Below are positions 31,199-39,755 of a stretch of DNA of 64,000 nt, piece by piece. The notes below the pieces were generated by a model. It worked only from the letters and a program-made list of their open reading frames with translations, did not search any database and was not told the DNA's origin. The position numbers and the translations under genes are program-made. The stretch lies in the NCBI RefSeq assembly GCF_036038375.1, contig NZ_CP107935.1:6138001-6202000 (forward strand), written 5' to 3'. The number at the start of each line of letters is the position of its first letter. Position 1 is the first letter of the stretch. The DNA is from Streptomyces sp. NBC_00414. GTDB taxonomy: Bacteria > Actinomycetota > Actinomycetes > Streptomycetales > Streptomycetaceae.

Positions 31199-32470
31199 CT
31201 ACCGGTCGCTCGTCACCGTGACCTTCTCGTCGTTCTTCAGCTGCTCCACCAACTGCTTGACCTTGGCGGTGTCCCACTGGAGGTTGCCGTTGGCGGTGTT
31301 GCCCGAGATCGGCATGTTCATGGACTTGCCGTCGCCGCTGGTGACGCCCTTCATGGCCAGGAACATCGAGCCGAGGTCCCACAGCGACATGTCCTTGTCG
31401 ACGGTGAGGGTGTCGAGGCCGGAGCTGAGGGTCGGGTAGAGCTTGAAGGGGTTGAGGACCGTCGAGGGGGTCGCCGTCTGGTTGGCGAGCGCCGAGAGGA
31501 ACTTCTGCTGGTTCTTCGTTCGGTCCAGGTCGCTGCCCGCGAGCGCGTACCGGGTGCGGACGAAGGCCAGGGACTGCTCGCCGTTGAGGGTCTGCTTGCC
31601 CGCCTCGAAGTCGGCGCCGGACTTGGTGTCCTTCATGCCGCCCTTGGGGATCTCGATCTCCACGCCGCCGACGGAGTCGACGATCTTGGCGAAGCCGGCG
31701 AAGCCGATCTCCGCGTAGTGGTCGATACGCAGTCCGGTGTTGGACTCGACGGTGCGCACGAGCAGCTCGGGGCCGTCCTCCGCGTACGCCGCGTTCAGCT
31801 TCACCTGACGGCCGGAGCCCTGGAAGGTCTTGCCCGACTCGGAGCCCACGAAGGTGGGGATCGTCACGTTCGAGTCGCGGGGCAGCGAGACCATCGTGTT
31901 CCCGTTGTCACCGACGTGCAGGATCATCATCGAGTCCGTGCGCTTGCCGTCGGCGGAGCCCGTGTGGAGCTTCTTCTTCTCCTCGGCGGACATGCCCTCG
32001 CGGCTGTCGGAGCCGACGATCAGGTAGTTCGTGCCCTCGCCCGCGTCGGGACGGTCGATGACCTTCGACAGGTCGACGTCCCGGTTGAGCTTGGAGTCGG
32101 CCCAGAAGTACGTGCCCACACTCACCACGACGAGCAGCGTGACCACGGTGATCGAGATCCACTTGATCCGCCACCGCCAGTTCGGCGCGGGGCGGCCGGG
32201 CCGGCCGTCGGGCCCGGGGCCCTGCGAACCGCCGCCGCCCCCGTAGACCTGCCCCGTGTTGTATCCGTCGTAGCCGTTGTCACCGTGACCGTCGGTGTAC
32301 GACTGCTGCGGCGGGACCCCGTGGGGAGGCGCCGAGGAGCGCGGGGCGCCGCCCTGGCCGCGCTGCACCTGCCGCATCACGCGGGCGCCCTCGGGCTGGG
32401 CGCTCGCGCTGCCGCTGCCATGGCGGTCGCCGCCGTTGTTTCCGGACCATCCCTGGGGCCAATCGTTCAT
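31199..32470 (-). CDS. LCP (LytR-CpsA-Psr) family protein
   Basis: A 423-residue type II membrane protein starting ATG 32470 (MNDWPQGWSG). The long cytoplasmic N-terminus is rich in Gly, Ser and Gln; the membrane helix is about residues 103-124 (WISITVVTLLVVVSVGTYFW). The LCP domain (about 155-310) has YLIVGSDSREG, MMILHVGDN, SLPRDSNV and SLAFVRTRYALAGSDLDR. No LytR_C domain. It probably attaches a wall glycopolymer. It converges on the acyl-CoA dehydrogenase gene across a terminator. Confidence 0.92.
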   Translation of the reverse strand: MNDWPQGWSGNNGGDRHGSGSASAQPEGARVMRQVQRGQGGAPRSSAPPHGVPPQQSYTDGHGDNGYDGYNTGQVYGGGGGSQGPGPDGRPGRPAPNWRWRIKWISITVVTLLVVVSVGTYFWADSKLNRDVDLSKVIDRPDAGEGTNYLIVGSDSREGMSAEEKKKLHTGSADGKRTDSMMILHVGDNGNTMVSLPRDSNVTIPTFVGSESGKTFQGSGRQVKLNAAYAEDGPELLVRTVESNTGLRIDHYAEIGFAGFAKIVDSVGGVEIEIPKGGMKDTKSGADFEAGKQTLNGEQSLAFVRTRYALAGSDLDRTKNQQKFLSALANQTATPSTVLNPFKLYPTLSSGLDTLTVDKDMSLWDLGSMFLAMKGVTSGDGKSMNMPISGNTANGNLQWDTAKVKQLVEQLKNDEKVTVTSDR

Positions 32471-32576
32471 GCGACCCAGTGTGCAGTGCCCGACCATGTG
32501 CCATACAAGAGTCTTCGGAAAATCGGATCAGGGCTGTTGCCAAGCTGATGCAAAGCGACCCTTGCGCGCCCCGGCA

Positions 32577-32582
32577 TAGGGT
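32577..32582 (+). promoter_or_regulatory. -10 element TAGGGT of a leaderless thioesterase promoter
   Basis: TAGGGT lies 7 bases upstream of ATG 32590 and no ribosome binding site is present. This is the same arrangement as at glmS and tsaB. Confidence 0.45.
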
Positions 32583-32589
32583 GGACGGC

Positions 32590-33135
32590 ATGACAGACCA
32601 GGCCCACGCGCCGGAAGACGATATTCCGGGCAAGCCGACATCGGCGTCCCGGACCACCCTCAGCCACATCATGACCCACGGTGACACCAACCTTCTGGGA
32701 ACGGTGCACGGTGGGGTGATCATGAAGCTGGTCGACGACGCGGCCGGTGCGGTGGCCGGGCGGCACTCCGGAGGGCCCGCCGTCACGGCCTCCATGGACG
32801 AGATGGCGTTCCTGGAACCGGTACGCGTAGGTGACCTCGTCCATGTGAAGGCACAGGTCAACTGGACCGGGCGTACCTCGATGGAGGTCGGCGTCCGGGT
32901 CCTCGCCGAGCGCTGGAACGAGTCGACGCCGCCCCAGCAGGTGGGGTCCGCGTATCTCGTCTTCGCGGCGGTCGACGCCGACGGGAAGCCTCGGCGGGTG
33001 CCTCCTGTGGTGGCGGAGACCGAGCGGGACGAGCGGCGGTACCAGGAGGCGCAGATCCGGCGCCGGCACCGGTTGGCTCGCCGCCGGGCGATCCTGGACC
33101 TCCGCGAACGCCGCGCGGCGGAGGGCCTGGACTAG
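32590..33135 (+). CDS. Acyl-CoA thioesterase (hotdog fold)
   Basis: A 181-residue hotdog-fold hydrolase of the YciA/BACH type, releasing CoA from acyl-CoA. Diagnostic is THGDTNLLGTVHGGVIMKLVDDAA (about 30-53), including the catalytic Asp/Asn region, followed by VTASMDEMAFLEPVRVGDLV. The C-terminal 35 residues are very basic (RRRHRLARRRAILDLRERR), which is unusual and could mediate nucleic-acid or membrane contact. It is divergent from the LCP gene to its left. Confidence 0.9.
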   Translation: MTDQAHAPEDDIPGKPTSASRTTLSHIMTHGDTNLLGTVHGGVIMKLVDDAAGAVAGRHSGGPAVTASMDEMAFLEPVRVGDLVHVKAQVNWTGRTSMEVGVRVLAERWNESTPPQQVGSAYLVFAAVDADGKPRRVPPVVAETERDERRYQEAQIRRRHRLARRRAILDLRERRAAEGLD

Positions 33136-33173
33136 CCACCCCTCCCGCCTGCGGCTCGGCGGGGCAGTCTTTT

Positions 33174-33194
33174 AGGGGCGCGGGGAACGGCGCG
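33174..33194. repeat. Single copy of the GTTCCCCGCGCCCC repeat
   Basis: One complement-oriented copy (AGGGGCGCGGGGAACGGCGC) between the convergent thioesterase and LCP genes. Confidence 0.8.
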
Positions 33195-33266
33195 AACGGC
33201 CCCCACCGGGCCGCACCGGGTGTCGCTACCAATGATTCGGTGGCCGGCCGCAGGCGGATGGGTGGG

Positions 33267-34715
33267 CTACGGGCAGATCACCTGGTCGCCGGTGACCGCG
33301 TCGAACTCTCCCTGCGAGGGATCGTCAGCCCGGACCTTGCGCACCTCCTTGAAGTCCGCCCCCGCGACCACCTTCATCAGCGGCCCCTGCCCGGTCACGG
33401 CATGCAGCTCACTCCCCGGCAGGGCAGCCGCGAGCGACTTCGCCGACCGGTCCCACCGAGGGTCGTACCGCACGACAGTCCGCCGAAGCGTCCGGTCCTG
33501 CGCGTTCACCGGCGCCCGAGTGGTCCGGAACCCGGTAGCGGCCAGCCCACTGTCCACCCGCCGCCCCAGCCCCGAGGTCATCGTCCCGTTCTCGACCTGC
33601 ACCCGGATCTGCTGCGGCGCCACATCGACGCTCAGCACCTTGGAGCGCACCCGGTGCGGAGCGAGCGGCTTGTCGTCGCGCAGGGTCTTGAAGAGCCGCC
33701 CCGCCTTCTTCCCGTCCCACTTCAGCGTCGAGCCGATGCCCTTCACGTCGTACCCCATCTTCCCGATCGGGACCGTCGTGAACTCCGACGACGACGGCGA
33801 GAAGGCCCGCATCGCCCGCCCCAGGTCGATCAGCTCGTTCGTCCCGAAGCCCTTGTCCGCGCGCACCGAGCCGAGCACGGACCGCGTCACGTCGCGGAAC
33901 CTGATCGGGTTGAGCAGCACCCCGGACGACGTGGCCCGGGCGATCAGCGCCGCCAGGAACCGCTGCTGACGCTGCATCCGGCCGAGGTCCGCGGCCCCGT
34001 CGACGTGCCGCGACCGCACGTACTGCAGCGCCTGCCCGCCGTTCAGATCGTGCGTCCCGGTCGCGAGGTCGAGACCGGTGTTCGGGTCCTTCAGCGGCCG
34101 GACCGTGCAGATCCGCACCCCGCCGAGCACGTCCACGGTCTTCATGAAGCTGATGAAGTCGACCTCCAGATAGTGGTCGATCTTCACGTGCGTCATGTTC
34201 TCGACGGTGCGCACGGTCAACTGCGGCCCGCCCTCCGCGTACGCGGCGTTCAGCTTCACCGGATGCGCCTTGTGCCGGTCGCCGGTGGTCCGGTCGACGT
34301 GCGGCGGCGTCTCGGCGTACGAGTCGCGCGGCAGGCTCACCACACTGGCCCGCCGCCGGTCCTCGGAGAGGTGCACGATCATGACCGTGTCCGTGCAGTG
34401 GCAGGGCGCGCCGCCGAGCCGGTACTTCTCCTTCTCCGCCGGTGTGATCCGGTCCCGTCCGTCGGTGCCGACCAGGAGCACGTTCATGCCGTGGCCGCGG
34501 GCGGGCCGGTTCTTCATGTCCTTGAAGGGGTCGATCCGGTTGATGTCGGAGTCGAGCCCGGTGACCACCGCGTGTCCGACGCCGGCCGCCGCGAGCACCG
34601 CCACGGACAGCGTGGTCGCCACCCGCGTGGCCCACTGCGGCCGGCTGCGCGGTACGGGAGGCCGCACCGGGCGCTGTCGTGGGGGAGGAGCGGGAGAGCT
34701 GGGCGGGGTGGGCAA
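33267..34715 (-). CDS. LCP family protein with C-terminal LytR_C domain
   Basis: A 482-residue protein from TTG 34715, chosen because GGAGG lies 7 bases upstream; GTG 34724 is an alternative. The cytoplasmic N-terminus is Pro/Arg-rich, the membrane helix is about residues 35-56 (VATTLSVAVLAAAGVGHAVV). The LCP domain has VLLVGTDGRDR, MIVHLSEDRRRASVVSLPRD and GGQALQYVRSRHVDG. A LytR_C domain follows (about 385-465; IRVQVENGTMTSGLGRRV). Cys residues in GGAPCHCTD are odd for this family. Divergent from the glycosyltransferase at 34843. Confidence 0.9.
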   Translation of the reverse strand: MPTPPSSPAPPPRQRPVRPPVPRSRPQWATRVATTLSVAVLAAAGVGHAVVTGLDSDINRIDPFKDMKNRPARGHGMNVLLVGTDGRDRITPAEKEKYRLGGAPCHCTDTVMIVHLSEDRRRASVVSLPRDSYAETPPHVDRTTGDRHKAHPVKLNAAYAEGGPQLTVRTVENMTHVKIDHYLEVDFISFMKTVDVLGGVRICTVRPLKDPNTGLDLATGTHDLNGGQALQYVRSRHVDGAADLGRMQRQQRFLAALIARATSSGVLLNPIRFRDVTRSVLGSVRADKGFGTNELIDLGRAMRAFSPSSSEFTTVPIGKMGYDVKGIGSTLKWDGKKAGRLFKTLRDDKPLAPHRVRSKVLSVDVAPQQIRVQVENGTMTSGLGRRVDSGLAATGFRTTRAPVNAQDRTLRRTVVRYDPRWDRSAKSLAAALPGSELHAVTGQGPLMKVVAGADFKEVRKVRADDPSQGEFDAVTGDQVICP

Positions 34716-34842
34716 AGCGGACACCTCCGCGTAGGCCGGGTGTGGGGGTCCGTGAGCACCGTAGGCCCATACGATCTGCTGCCCGGTGCAGGGGCCGGGC
34801 GGCGCGCGTCGGTGTCCCCCGTTCGCGGTAACGTAATCCGCG

Positions 34843-35871
34843 ATGAACGCCGAATCCGCCGTGCAGCTTCCCCCCGTGTCCGTGATCATGCCCGTCCTCA
34901 ATGAGGAACGGCATCTGCGCGGGGCCGTCCAAGCGATCCTCGCCCAGGAGTACGCGGGCGAGATGGAGGTCGTGATCGCCATCGGTCCCTCGTCGGACCG
35001 TACGGAGGAGATCGCGGCCGAACTCGTCCGCGAGGACCCCCGGGTGCACACGGTCCCGAACCCGACCGGCCGCACCCCCGCCGCGCTGAACGCCGCGATC
35101 AAGGCGTCCCGCCACCCGATCGTCGTACGCGTCGACGGGCACGGCATGCTCTCGCCGAACTACATCGCGACCGCCGTGCGGCTCCTGGAGGAGACCGGCG
35201 CGCAGAACGTCGGCGGCATCATGCACGCCGAGGGCGAGAACGACTGGGAGCACGCGGTCGCCGCCGCCATGACGTCGAAGATCGGCGTGGGCAACGCGGC
35301 CTTCCACACGGGCGGTGAGGCGGGTCCGGCAGAGACGGTCTACCTGGGCGTCTTCCGGCGTGCGGCGCTGGAGCAACAGGGCGGCTACAACGAGGAGTTC
35401 ATCCGCGCCCAGGACTGGGAGCTGAACTTCCGGATCAGGGAGGCGGGCGGCCTCATCTGGTTCTCGCCCGAGCTGCGGGTCTCGTACCGTCCGCGCCCCT
35501 CGATGCAGGCCCTGGCCAAGCAGTACAAGGACTACGGCCGTTGGCGCCATGTCGTGGCGCGCTACCACTCCGGTTCCATCAACCTGCGCTACCTGGCGCC
35601 GCCGACGGCGGTCGTCGCGATCATCCTCGGTCTCGTGGTGGGCGCGGCGGTGACCCCCTGGGGCTTCCTGGTCCCCCTCGGCTACCTCGCCGCGATCACG
35701 GTGGGCTCGCTGCCCGCGGGCAAGGGGCTGCCTCTCAGGGCGCGGCTGCGGATCCCGGTGGCGCTGGCGACCATGCACATGTCGTGGGGCTGGGGCTTCC
35801 TCACCAGCCCGAAGTCACTGGCCAGGAAGGTCATCGCGTCCCGCCGCCCGGCGGTCCTGACCGAGACCTGA
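34843..35871 (+). CDS. Family 2 glycosyltransferase with C-terminal membrane segments
   Basis: A 342-residue GT-A fold enzyme: PVSVIMPVLNEERHLRGAV, then VVRVDGHGMLSPNYI as the nucleotide-sugar/metal region, and RAQDWELNFRIREAGGLIW as the acceptor-site ED motif. Two or three hydrophobic segments after about residue 255 anchor it in the membrane (PTAVVAIILGLVVGAAVTPWG). It resembles ExoA/succinoglycan-type transferases and probably builds a lipid-linked polymer used by the neighbouring LCP enzymes. TAACGT at 34829-34834 may be a -10 of a near-leaderless transcript. Ends at a strong bidirectional terminator. Confidence 0.91.
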   Translation: MNAESAVQLPPVSVIMPVLNEERHLRGAVQAILAQEYAGEMEVVIAIGPSSDRTEEIAAELVREDPRVHTVPNPTGRTPAALNAAIKASRHPIVVRVDGHGMLSPNYIATAVRLLEETGAQNVGGIMHAEGENDWEHAVAAAMTSKIGVGNAAFHTGGEAGPAETVYLGVFRRAALEQQGGYNEEFIRAQDWELNFRIREAGGLIWFSPELRVSYRPRPSMQALAKQYKDYGRWRHVVARYHSGSINLRYLAPPTAVVAIILGLVVGAAVTPWGFLVPLGYLAAITVGSLPAGKGLPLRARLRIPVALATMHMSWGWGFLTSPKSLARKVIASRRPAVLTET

Positions 35872-35893
35872 GCGCCGCCCGCGCCGGAACACC

Positions 35894-35950
35894 GAGGGGC
35901 CGGAACCGCTCTGTCGTCGTGACAGTGGTTCCGGCCCCTCGCCGGTTCGG
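35894..35950. terminator. Bidirectional terminator hairpin
   Basis: The 14-base arms GAGGGGCCGGAACC (35894-35907) and GGTTCCGGCCCCTC (35937-35950) pair perfectly, and the loop contains a second short stem CTGTC/GACAG (35911-35915 and 35931-35935). It separates the convergent glycosyltransferase and LCP genes. Confidence 0.88.
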
Positions 35951-35958
35951 TGCCGGGC

Positions 35959-37677
35959 TCAGTACTGGTACGGCTTGTACACCGGCATGCAGGCGTCCTT
36001 CTTGGAGCCGCTGAGGGCGTCCGCGCTCGCGGGCAGGTCACCTGCCTCCGGAGTGTCCTGCTTCGGATAGGCCGTGCCCTCCCGCCAGTCGCTGCCGATG
36101 GTCAGCGTGGTGGTGACGGCGTCGGCCGTGGCACGCACCTGACCGCTCGGCACGCCGACGGCCTCGGCCACGGACAGCGCGTTCGCCCTGCCCTGCGCTC
36201 CCGACCCCTTCGGATACGTCACCTGCGTCCGCGAACTGGGATCGGCCTGCGCGCTCGCGGTGGCCTTGGCGAACCCCTTGCCCTGCAGGGTGCCCGCGAT
36301 CGCCGAGGCCCGGCTGCCCACCGGCGCCAGTTGGCTGTCGTCGCCCGCCGTGCCGTTGACGACCGTGACCGCCAGTCCTTCGGCGGGCGCGGCGGCCGGG
36401 CCGCTCGGCGTCGGGCTCGCGGACGCCGAACCGTTCTTGCCCTTGCCGTTCTTGCCGCCCTTGTCGAAGGACACGTCGTTGCGGATCATCGACCACACCT
36501 TGTCCGCGTCCGTCGGCCTGGGGATCAGGTGGTTCGGGTTCTGCGGGTCCGTCAGGGTGGGCATGGTCGTCATCGTGAACCGGTCCATCGGCACGGACTT
36601 GAGCTTCATCCCCAGGTCGTACAGCTTCTTGACCGTGCCGATCTCCTCGGAGACCTCCAGGGAGTCGGTGGCCGCCTCGGCCAGCCCCATCAGCCTGCCG
36701 CTGTCGGTGAAGGCGTTCTGGCCCTTCAGCGTGCGGATCATCGAGTTCATGTACATGTGCTGGGCCTTGGCACGGCCCAGGTCGCTCTCGAAGGCGTGCC
36801 GGGTGCGCAGCCACTGCAGGGCCTGCTTCCCCTTGATCTTGTGGCTGCCCGCCTTCAGCTTCAGTCCGGAACCGCCGGAGACGCCCGGCAGCGAGCGGTC
36901 CCACACGTTCTGCCGCACACAGACCTCGACGCCGCCGATGGCGTCCGCCATCTTCACCACGCCGCCGAAGTCGACCATCATCCAGTGGTCGATGTAGACA
37001 CCGGTGAGGTTCTGCCAGGTGGCCAACGTGCAGCCGGCCCCGCCGCGTTGCAGCGACATGTTGATGATGTTGGTGGTCTCCGGGTACTTCTCCCCGGTCT
37101 CGGGGTCCTCGCACTCGGGGATCTTCACCCGGGTGTCCCGCGGAATGCTCACGACGGAGGCGCTCTTGCGGTCCGCGGAGACATGCACCAGCATCTGAAC
37201 GTCGGCCAGCGGCTTGGTGCCGACCTGGTCCTTGCTGCCGCCGAGCTTCACGTTCTCTTTCGAGTTGCGGCTGTCGGAGCCGAGCAACAGGATGTTCAGC
37301 GGCGTCTGACCGGCCGCGTTGGGCTCCGTCTTCTTGACGTCGGACTCGCCGTTGTTGCGCTTGCCCTTGGCTATGTTGCCGTTCAGATGGCGGTAGTAGA
37401 GGTATCCGGCGCCGGCCGTCCCGAGTATCAGTACCGCCAGGACCAGCGCGAACCACCGGAGTACGCGCCGGGGTTTGCCGCCCCGGCGTCTCGCCCGTCT
37501 GCCACCGTCCCCGTCGTCGCCGCCGTTCCCGCTCGACGCGGTCCGCGCCCGCGGCACGCGCGGGGAGTCGCTCCCGCTCTCTTCCCCCGCCTGCGAGGAG
37601 CCGTCACCACGGCTTCGTTCCCCCGCGTGCGAGGCGCGTGGGCGAGCCCCCTCCCCACGCACACTGCTCTGCGTCAT
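35959..37677 (-). CDS. LCP family protein with C-terminal LytR_C domain
   Basis: A 572-residue type II membrane protein (ATG 37677). A 70-residue charged cytoplasmic part ending in RRARRRGGKPRR precedes the membrane helix (about 74-96). The LCP domain (about 125-300) has ILLLGSDSRNSKENVK, MLVHVSADRKSASVVSIPRDT and ALQWLRTRHAFESDLGRAKAQ; the C-terminal LytR_C domain is about 410-510 (LAVTVVNGTAGDDSQLAPVG). It ends with CMPVYKPYQY. First of three LCP genes in the same direction; a hairpin separates it from the gene upstream, so it is probably transcribed on its own. Confidence 0.93.
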   Translation of the reverse strand: MTQSSVRGEGARPRASHAGERSRGDGSSQAGEESGSDSPRVPRARTASSGNGGDDGDGGRRARRRGGKPRRVLRWFALVLAVLILGTAGAGYLYYRHLNGNIAKGKRNNGESDVKKTEPNAAGQTPLNILLLGSDSRNSKENVKLGGSKDQVGTKPLADVQMLVHVSADRKSASVVSIPRDTRVKIPECEDPETGEKYPETTNIINMSLQRGGAGCTLATWQNLTGVYIDHWMMVDFGGVVKMADAIGGVEVCVRQNVWDRSLPGVSGGSGLKLKAGSHKIKGKQALQWLRTRHAFESDLGRAKAQHMYMNSMIRTLKGQNAFTDSGRLMGLAEAATDSLEVSEEIGTVKKLYDLGMKLKSVPMDRFTMTTMPTLTDPQNPNHLIPRPTDADKVWSMIRNDVSFDKGGKNGKGKNGSASASPTPSGPAAAPAEGLAVTVVNGTAGDDSQLAPVGSRASAIAGTLQGKGFAKATASAQADPSSRTQVTYPKGSGAQGRANALSVAEAVGVPSGQVRATADAVTTTLTIGSDWREGTAYPKQDTPEAGDLPASADALSGSKKDACMPVYKPYQY

Positions 37678-37706
37678 GTCCCCTGCCTCCCCACCCTGCG
37701 CCTGAC

Positions 37707-37748
37707 ACAGGTCCGTCCTACGTCCTGTTAGACGTAGGACGGACCTGT
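37707..37748. terminator. Perfect 18-bp hairpin between tandem LCP genes
   Basis: Arms at 37707-37724 and 37731-37748 are perfectly complementary over 18 bases, with the 6-base loop CTGTTA. It lies 30 bases upstream of one LCP start and directly after the stop of the preceding LCP gene, so it probably terminates that transcript. Confidence 0.85.
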
Positions 37749-37752
37749 TAGG

Positions 37753-39495
37753 TCACTTGGCGCACTCGACCTTGTCCGCCGTGGACTTCTCGACGTCCTC
37801 CGGCGCCGTCGACGGAGTGGTCAGAGAGACCCCGGCCCCCTTGAAGTCCTCACCGAGGGTCAGCGTGATCGCAGGAAGACCCTGGGAGTTGGTCACGCTC
37901 TTGCCCGGTTTCATGGCCGACCCGGACAGGCCCATGAGGTCGGCGAGCCTGCGTGCTTGATCGGCCTGGTCGGGAGCGTACTCGACGGTCGTCTTCTTCA
38001 GAGTCGCCCCGGCGTTGCCCGCGTTCTCGGACTTCGTCACGCCCTCTTCGAGCTGCAGCCAGTTGAGGGTCTCCTGCGCGGACCCGGCGACCGCGCCGCC
38101 GTTGAGCACTCGCACGCGGACATCGGCGGGGTCGGCCTTGCTGCCCTTGAGGCGGGCGGCCTCGGCGGCCTTCTCCTTCTTCTTCTCCTGCTTGACCGCG
38201 GTGAGCGAGACGTCGTCCTTGATCAGGGCGAACATCTCCTTGGCCTTGGCCTCCTGGAGGACGACCGTCGCCTTGACCTTCTCGGCGGGGTTGTCGGCCA
38301 CCGGCACGGTGGTGAAGGACAGGTTCTTGGTGGGGAACTTGCCCAGCTCGGTGCCCAGGTCACGGAGCTTGGTGATGCTGCTGATCTTCGAGTCGACGGT
38401 CAGCGCCTTCGTGCCCGCCTCCGCCAGCTTCAGCAGCTTGGTGGGGCTGGTGAGCGTGTCGTTCGACTTCAGCTTGCGCATCAGGGAGCTGAGGAACTGC
38501 TGCTGGATCTCGATCCGGCTGAGGTCGCCGCCGAAGCCCACCGAGTGGCGGGTGCGGACGAAGGCGAGCGCCTCCTCGCCCTGGATGCTGTGCTCGCCCT
38601 TGGACAGCTTGAGCTTGGAGTCCGGGTCGTCGATGTCCTTGGCCAGACACACGTCGACGCCGTCGACCGCGGTGGTCAGTGTCTTGACCGCGTTGAAGTC
38701 TGCGATCATGAAGTGGTCCATCTTGACGCCGGTGAGCGCGGTGACGGTCCGCATCGTGCAGCTCGGCGTACGGCCCTCCTGGCCCAGACTCTGGTTGAAG
38801 CGCGTGTTCAGCGTGCCCGGGATGACCTTGGTGGAGCCGTCCTCCTGGGTCGTGGGGCAGTCCGGGATGTCGGTGATCAGGTCACGCGGGATGCTCATCG
38901 CGGTGGCGTTCGTACGGTCCTTGGACACATGCAGCAACACCGTGGTGTCGGCGTGCCCGGGACTGTCCGAGTCGCCGTAGCCGGCGTTCCCGTCACCGGT
39001 GCGCTTGTCCGTGCCCACCAGCAGGACGTTGATCGCCCGGTCCTTGCTGAAGCCGCCGGTACCCGCGCCGTCGTCGGAGACGGACGTGATGTTGCCGTTC
39101 AGATGCTTCCAGTAGAGGTACCCGGCCGTACTCGTCCCGACGAGCAGGAAGGCCATCGTGCCGCCGGTCCAGAGCAGTATTTTCCTGCCCCGCGACTTCT
39201 TGGGCCGGCCCTTGCGCCGGCCCGGCGCCGGAGCCTCGGGCGTACGACGTCTGCGCGGTCCGGGCACGCCGGGTTCCGGCGCCTCCTCGGGTGTCCCCTT
39301 GCGCTCCCGCCCTGGAGCGGTGCGCCCGCGCGGGGGCGCCGCGGCGCCCGCCGTTCTGCGGGAACGGGGACCCGGGACCGCTGACTGCGGTGCGGAATCC
39401 TGCAGTCGCAGTTCGTAGTCGCCTGTGTTCGGGTTCAGTACCCACTGGTCTGCGGGGTCGATATCGTCCGCCCGCCCACGGCCTTGCGCGTCCAC
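37753..39495 (-). CDS. LCP family protein with C-terminal LytR_C domain
   Basis: A 580-residue protein from GTG 39495. The first 100 residues are cytoplasmic, starting with an acidic segment (WVLNPNTGDYELRL) then a very basic Pro/Arg stretch. The membrane helix is about 107-129. The LCP domain has VLLVGTDKRTGDG, TVLLHVSKDRTNATAMSIPRDL and ALAFVRTRHSVGFGGDLSRIEIQ; the LytR_C domain is about 455-545 (VRVRVLNGGAVAGSA). It is followed closely by a strong hairpin. Likely role is attachment of wall glycopolymer. Confidence 0.93.
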   Translation of the reverse strand: MDAQGRGRADDIDPADQWVLNPNTGDYELRLQDSAPQSAVPGPRSRRTAGAAAPPRGRTAPGRERKGTPEEAPEPGVPGPRRRRTPEAPAPGRRKGRPKKSRGRKILLWTGGTMAFLLVGTSTAGYLYWKHLNGNITSVSDDGAGTGGFSKDRAINVLLVGTDKRTGDGNAGYGDSDSPGHADTTVLLHVSKDRTNATAMSIPRDLITDIPDCPTTQEDGSTKVIPGTLNTRFNQSLGQEGRTPSCTMRTVTALTGVKMDHFMIADFNAVKTLTTAVDGVDVCLAKDIDDPDSKLKLSKGEHSIQGEEALAFVRTRHSVGFGGDLSRIEIQQQFLSSLMRKLKSNDTLTSPTKLLKLAEAGTKALTVDSKISSITKLRDLGTELGKFPTKNLSFTTVPVADNPAEKVKATVVLQEAKAKEMFALIKDDVSLTAVKQEKKKEKAAEAARLKGSKADPADVRVRVLNGGAVAGSAQETLNWLQLEEGVTKSENAGNAGATLKKTTVEYAPDQADQARRLADLMGLSGSAMKPGKSVTNSQGLPAITLTLGEDFKGAGVSLTTPSTAPEDVEKSTADKVECAK

Positions 39496-39755
39496 GGTTG
39501 CTTGAGTCCTCCGTCGGGGCCACGCGGCGTCTTTTCCCCCTCAAAAAGACGCTCGGTCAGTCGGTCCAACCAGTGCGCGACCCCAGGACAGACCTCGTGG
39601 CCGGGTGCACCGGATCGCTCACACTATCCGGCCGGATCAGCGTGAAGCGACGACGGTGACGAATTCCACGTCCCTACAACCGGGCAATCCGCCCAATTCT
39701 TTGAACGTACGTTCCCGCTCTTGGTTTGCCCTTTACTCGGAGGCCTGTTCGGGCC
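39496..39755. other. 260-base intergenic region with a 12-base palindrome
   Basis: No gene is visible. It should hold the promoter of the LCP gene ending at 37753. The notable element is GAACGTACGTTC at 39703-39714, a perfect 12-base palindrome in a comparatively AT-rich stretch. A weak hairpin AGGCC/GGCCT at 39741-39756 overlaps the stop codon of the neighbouring LCP gene and could contribute to termination. Confidence 0.5.
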
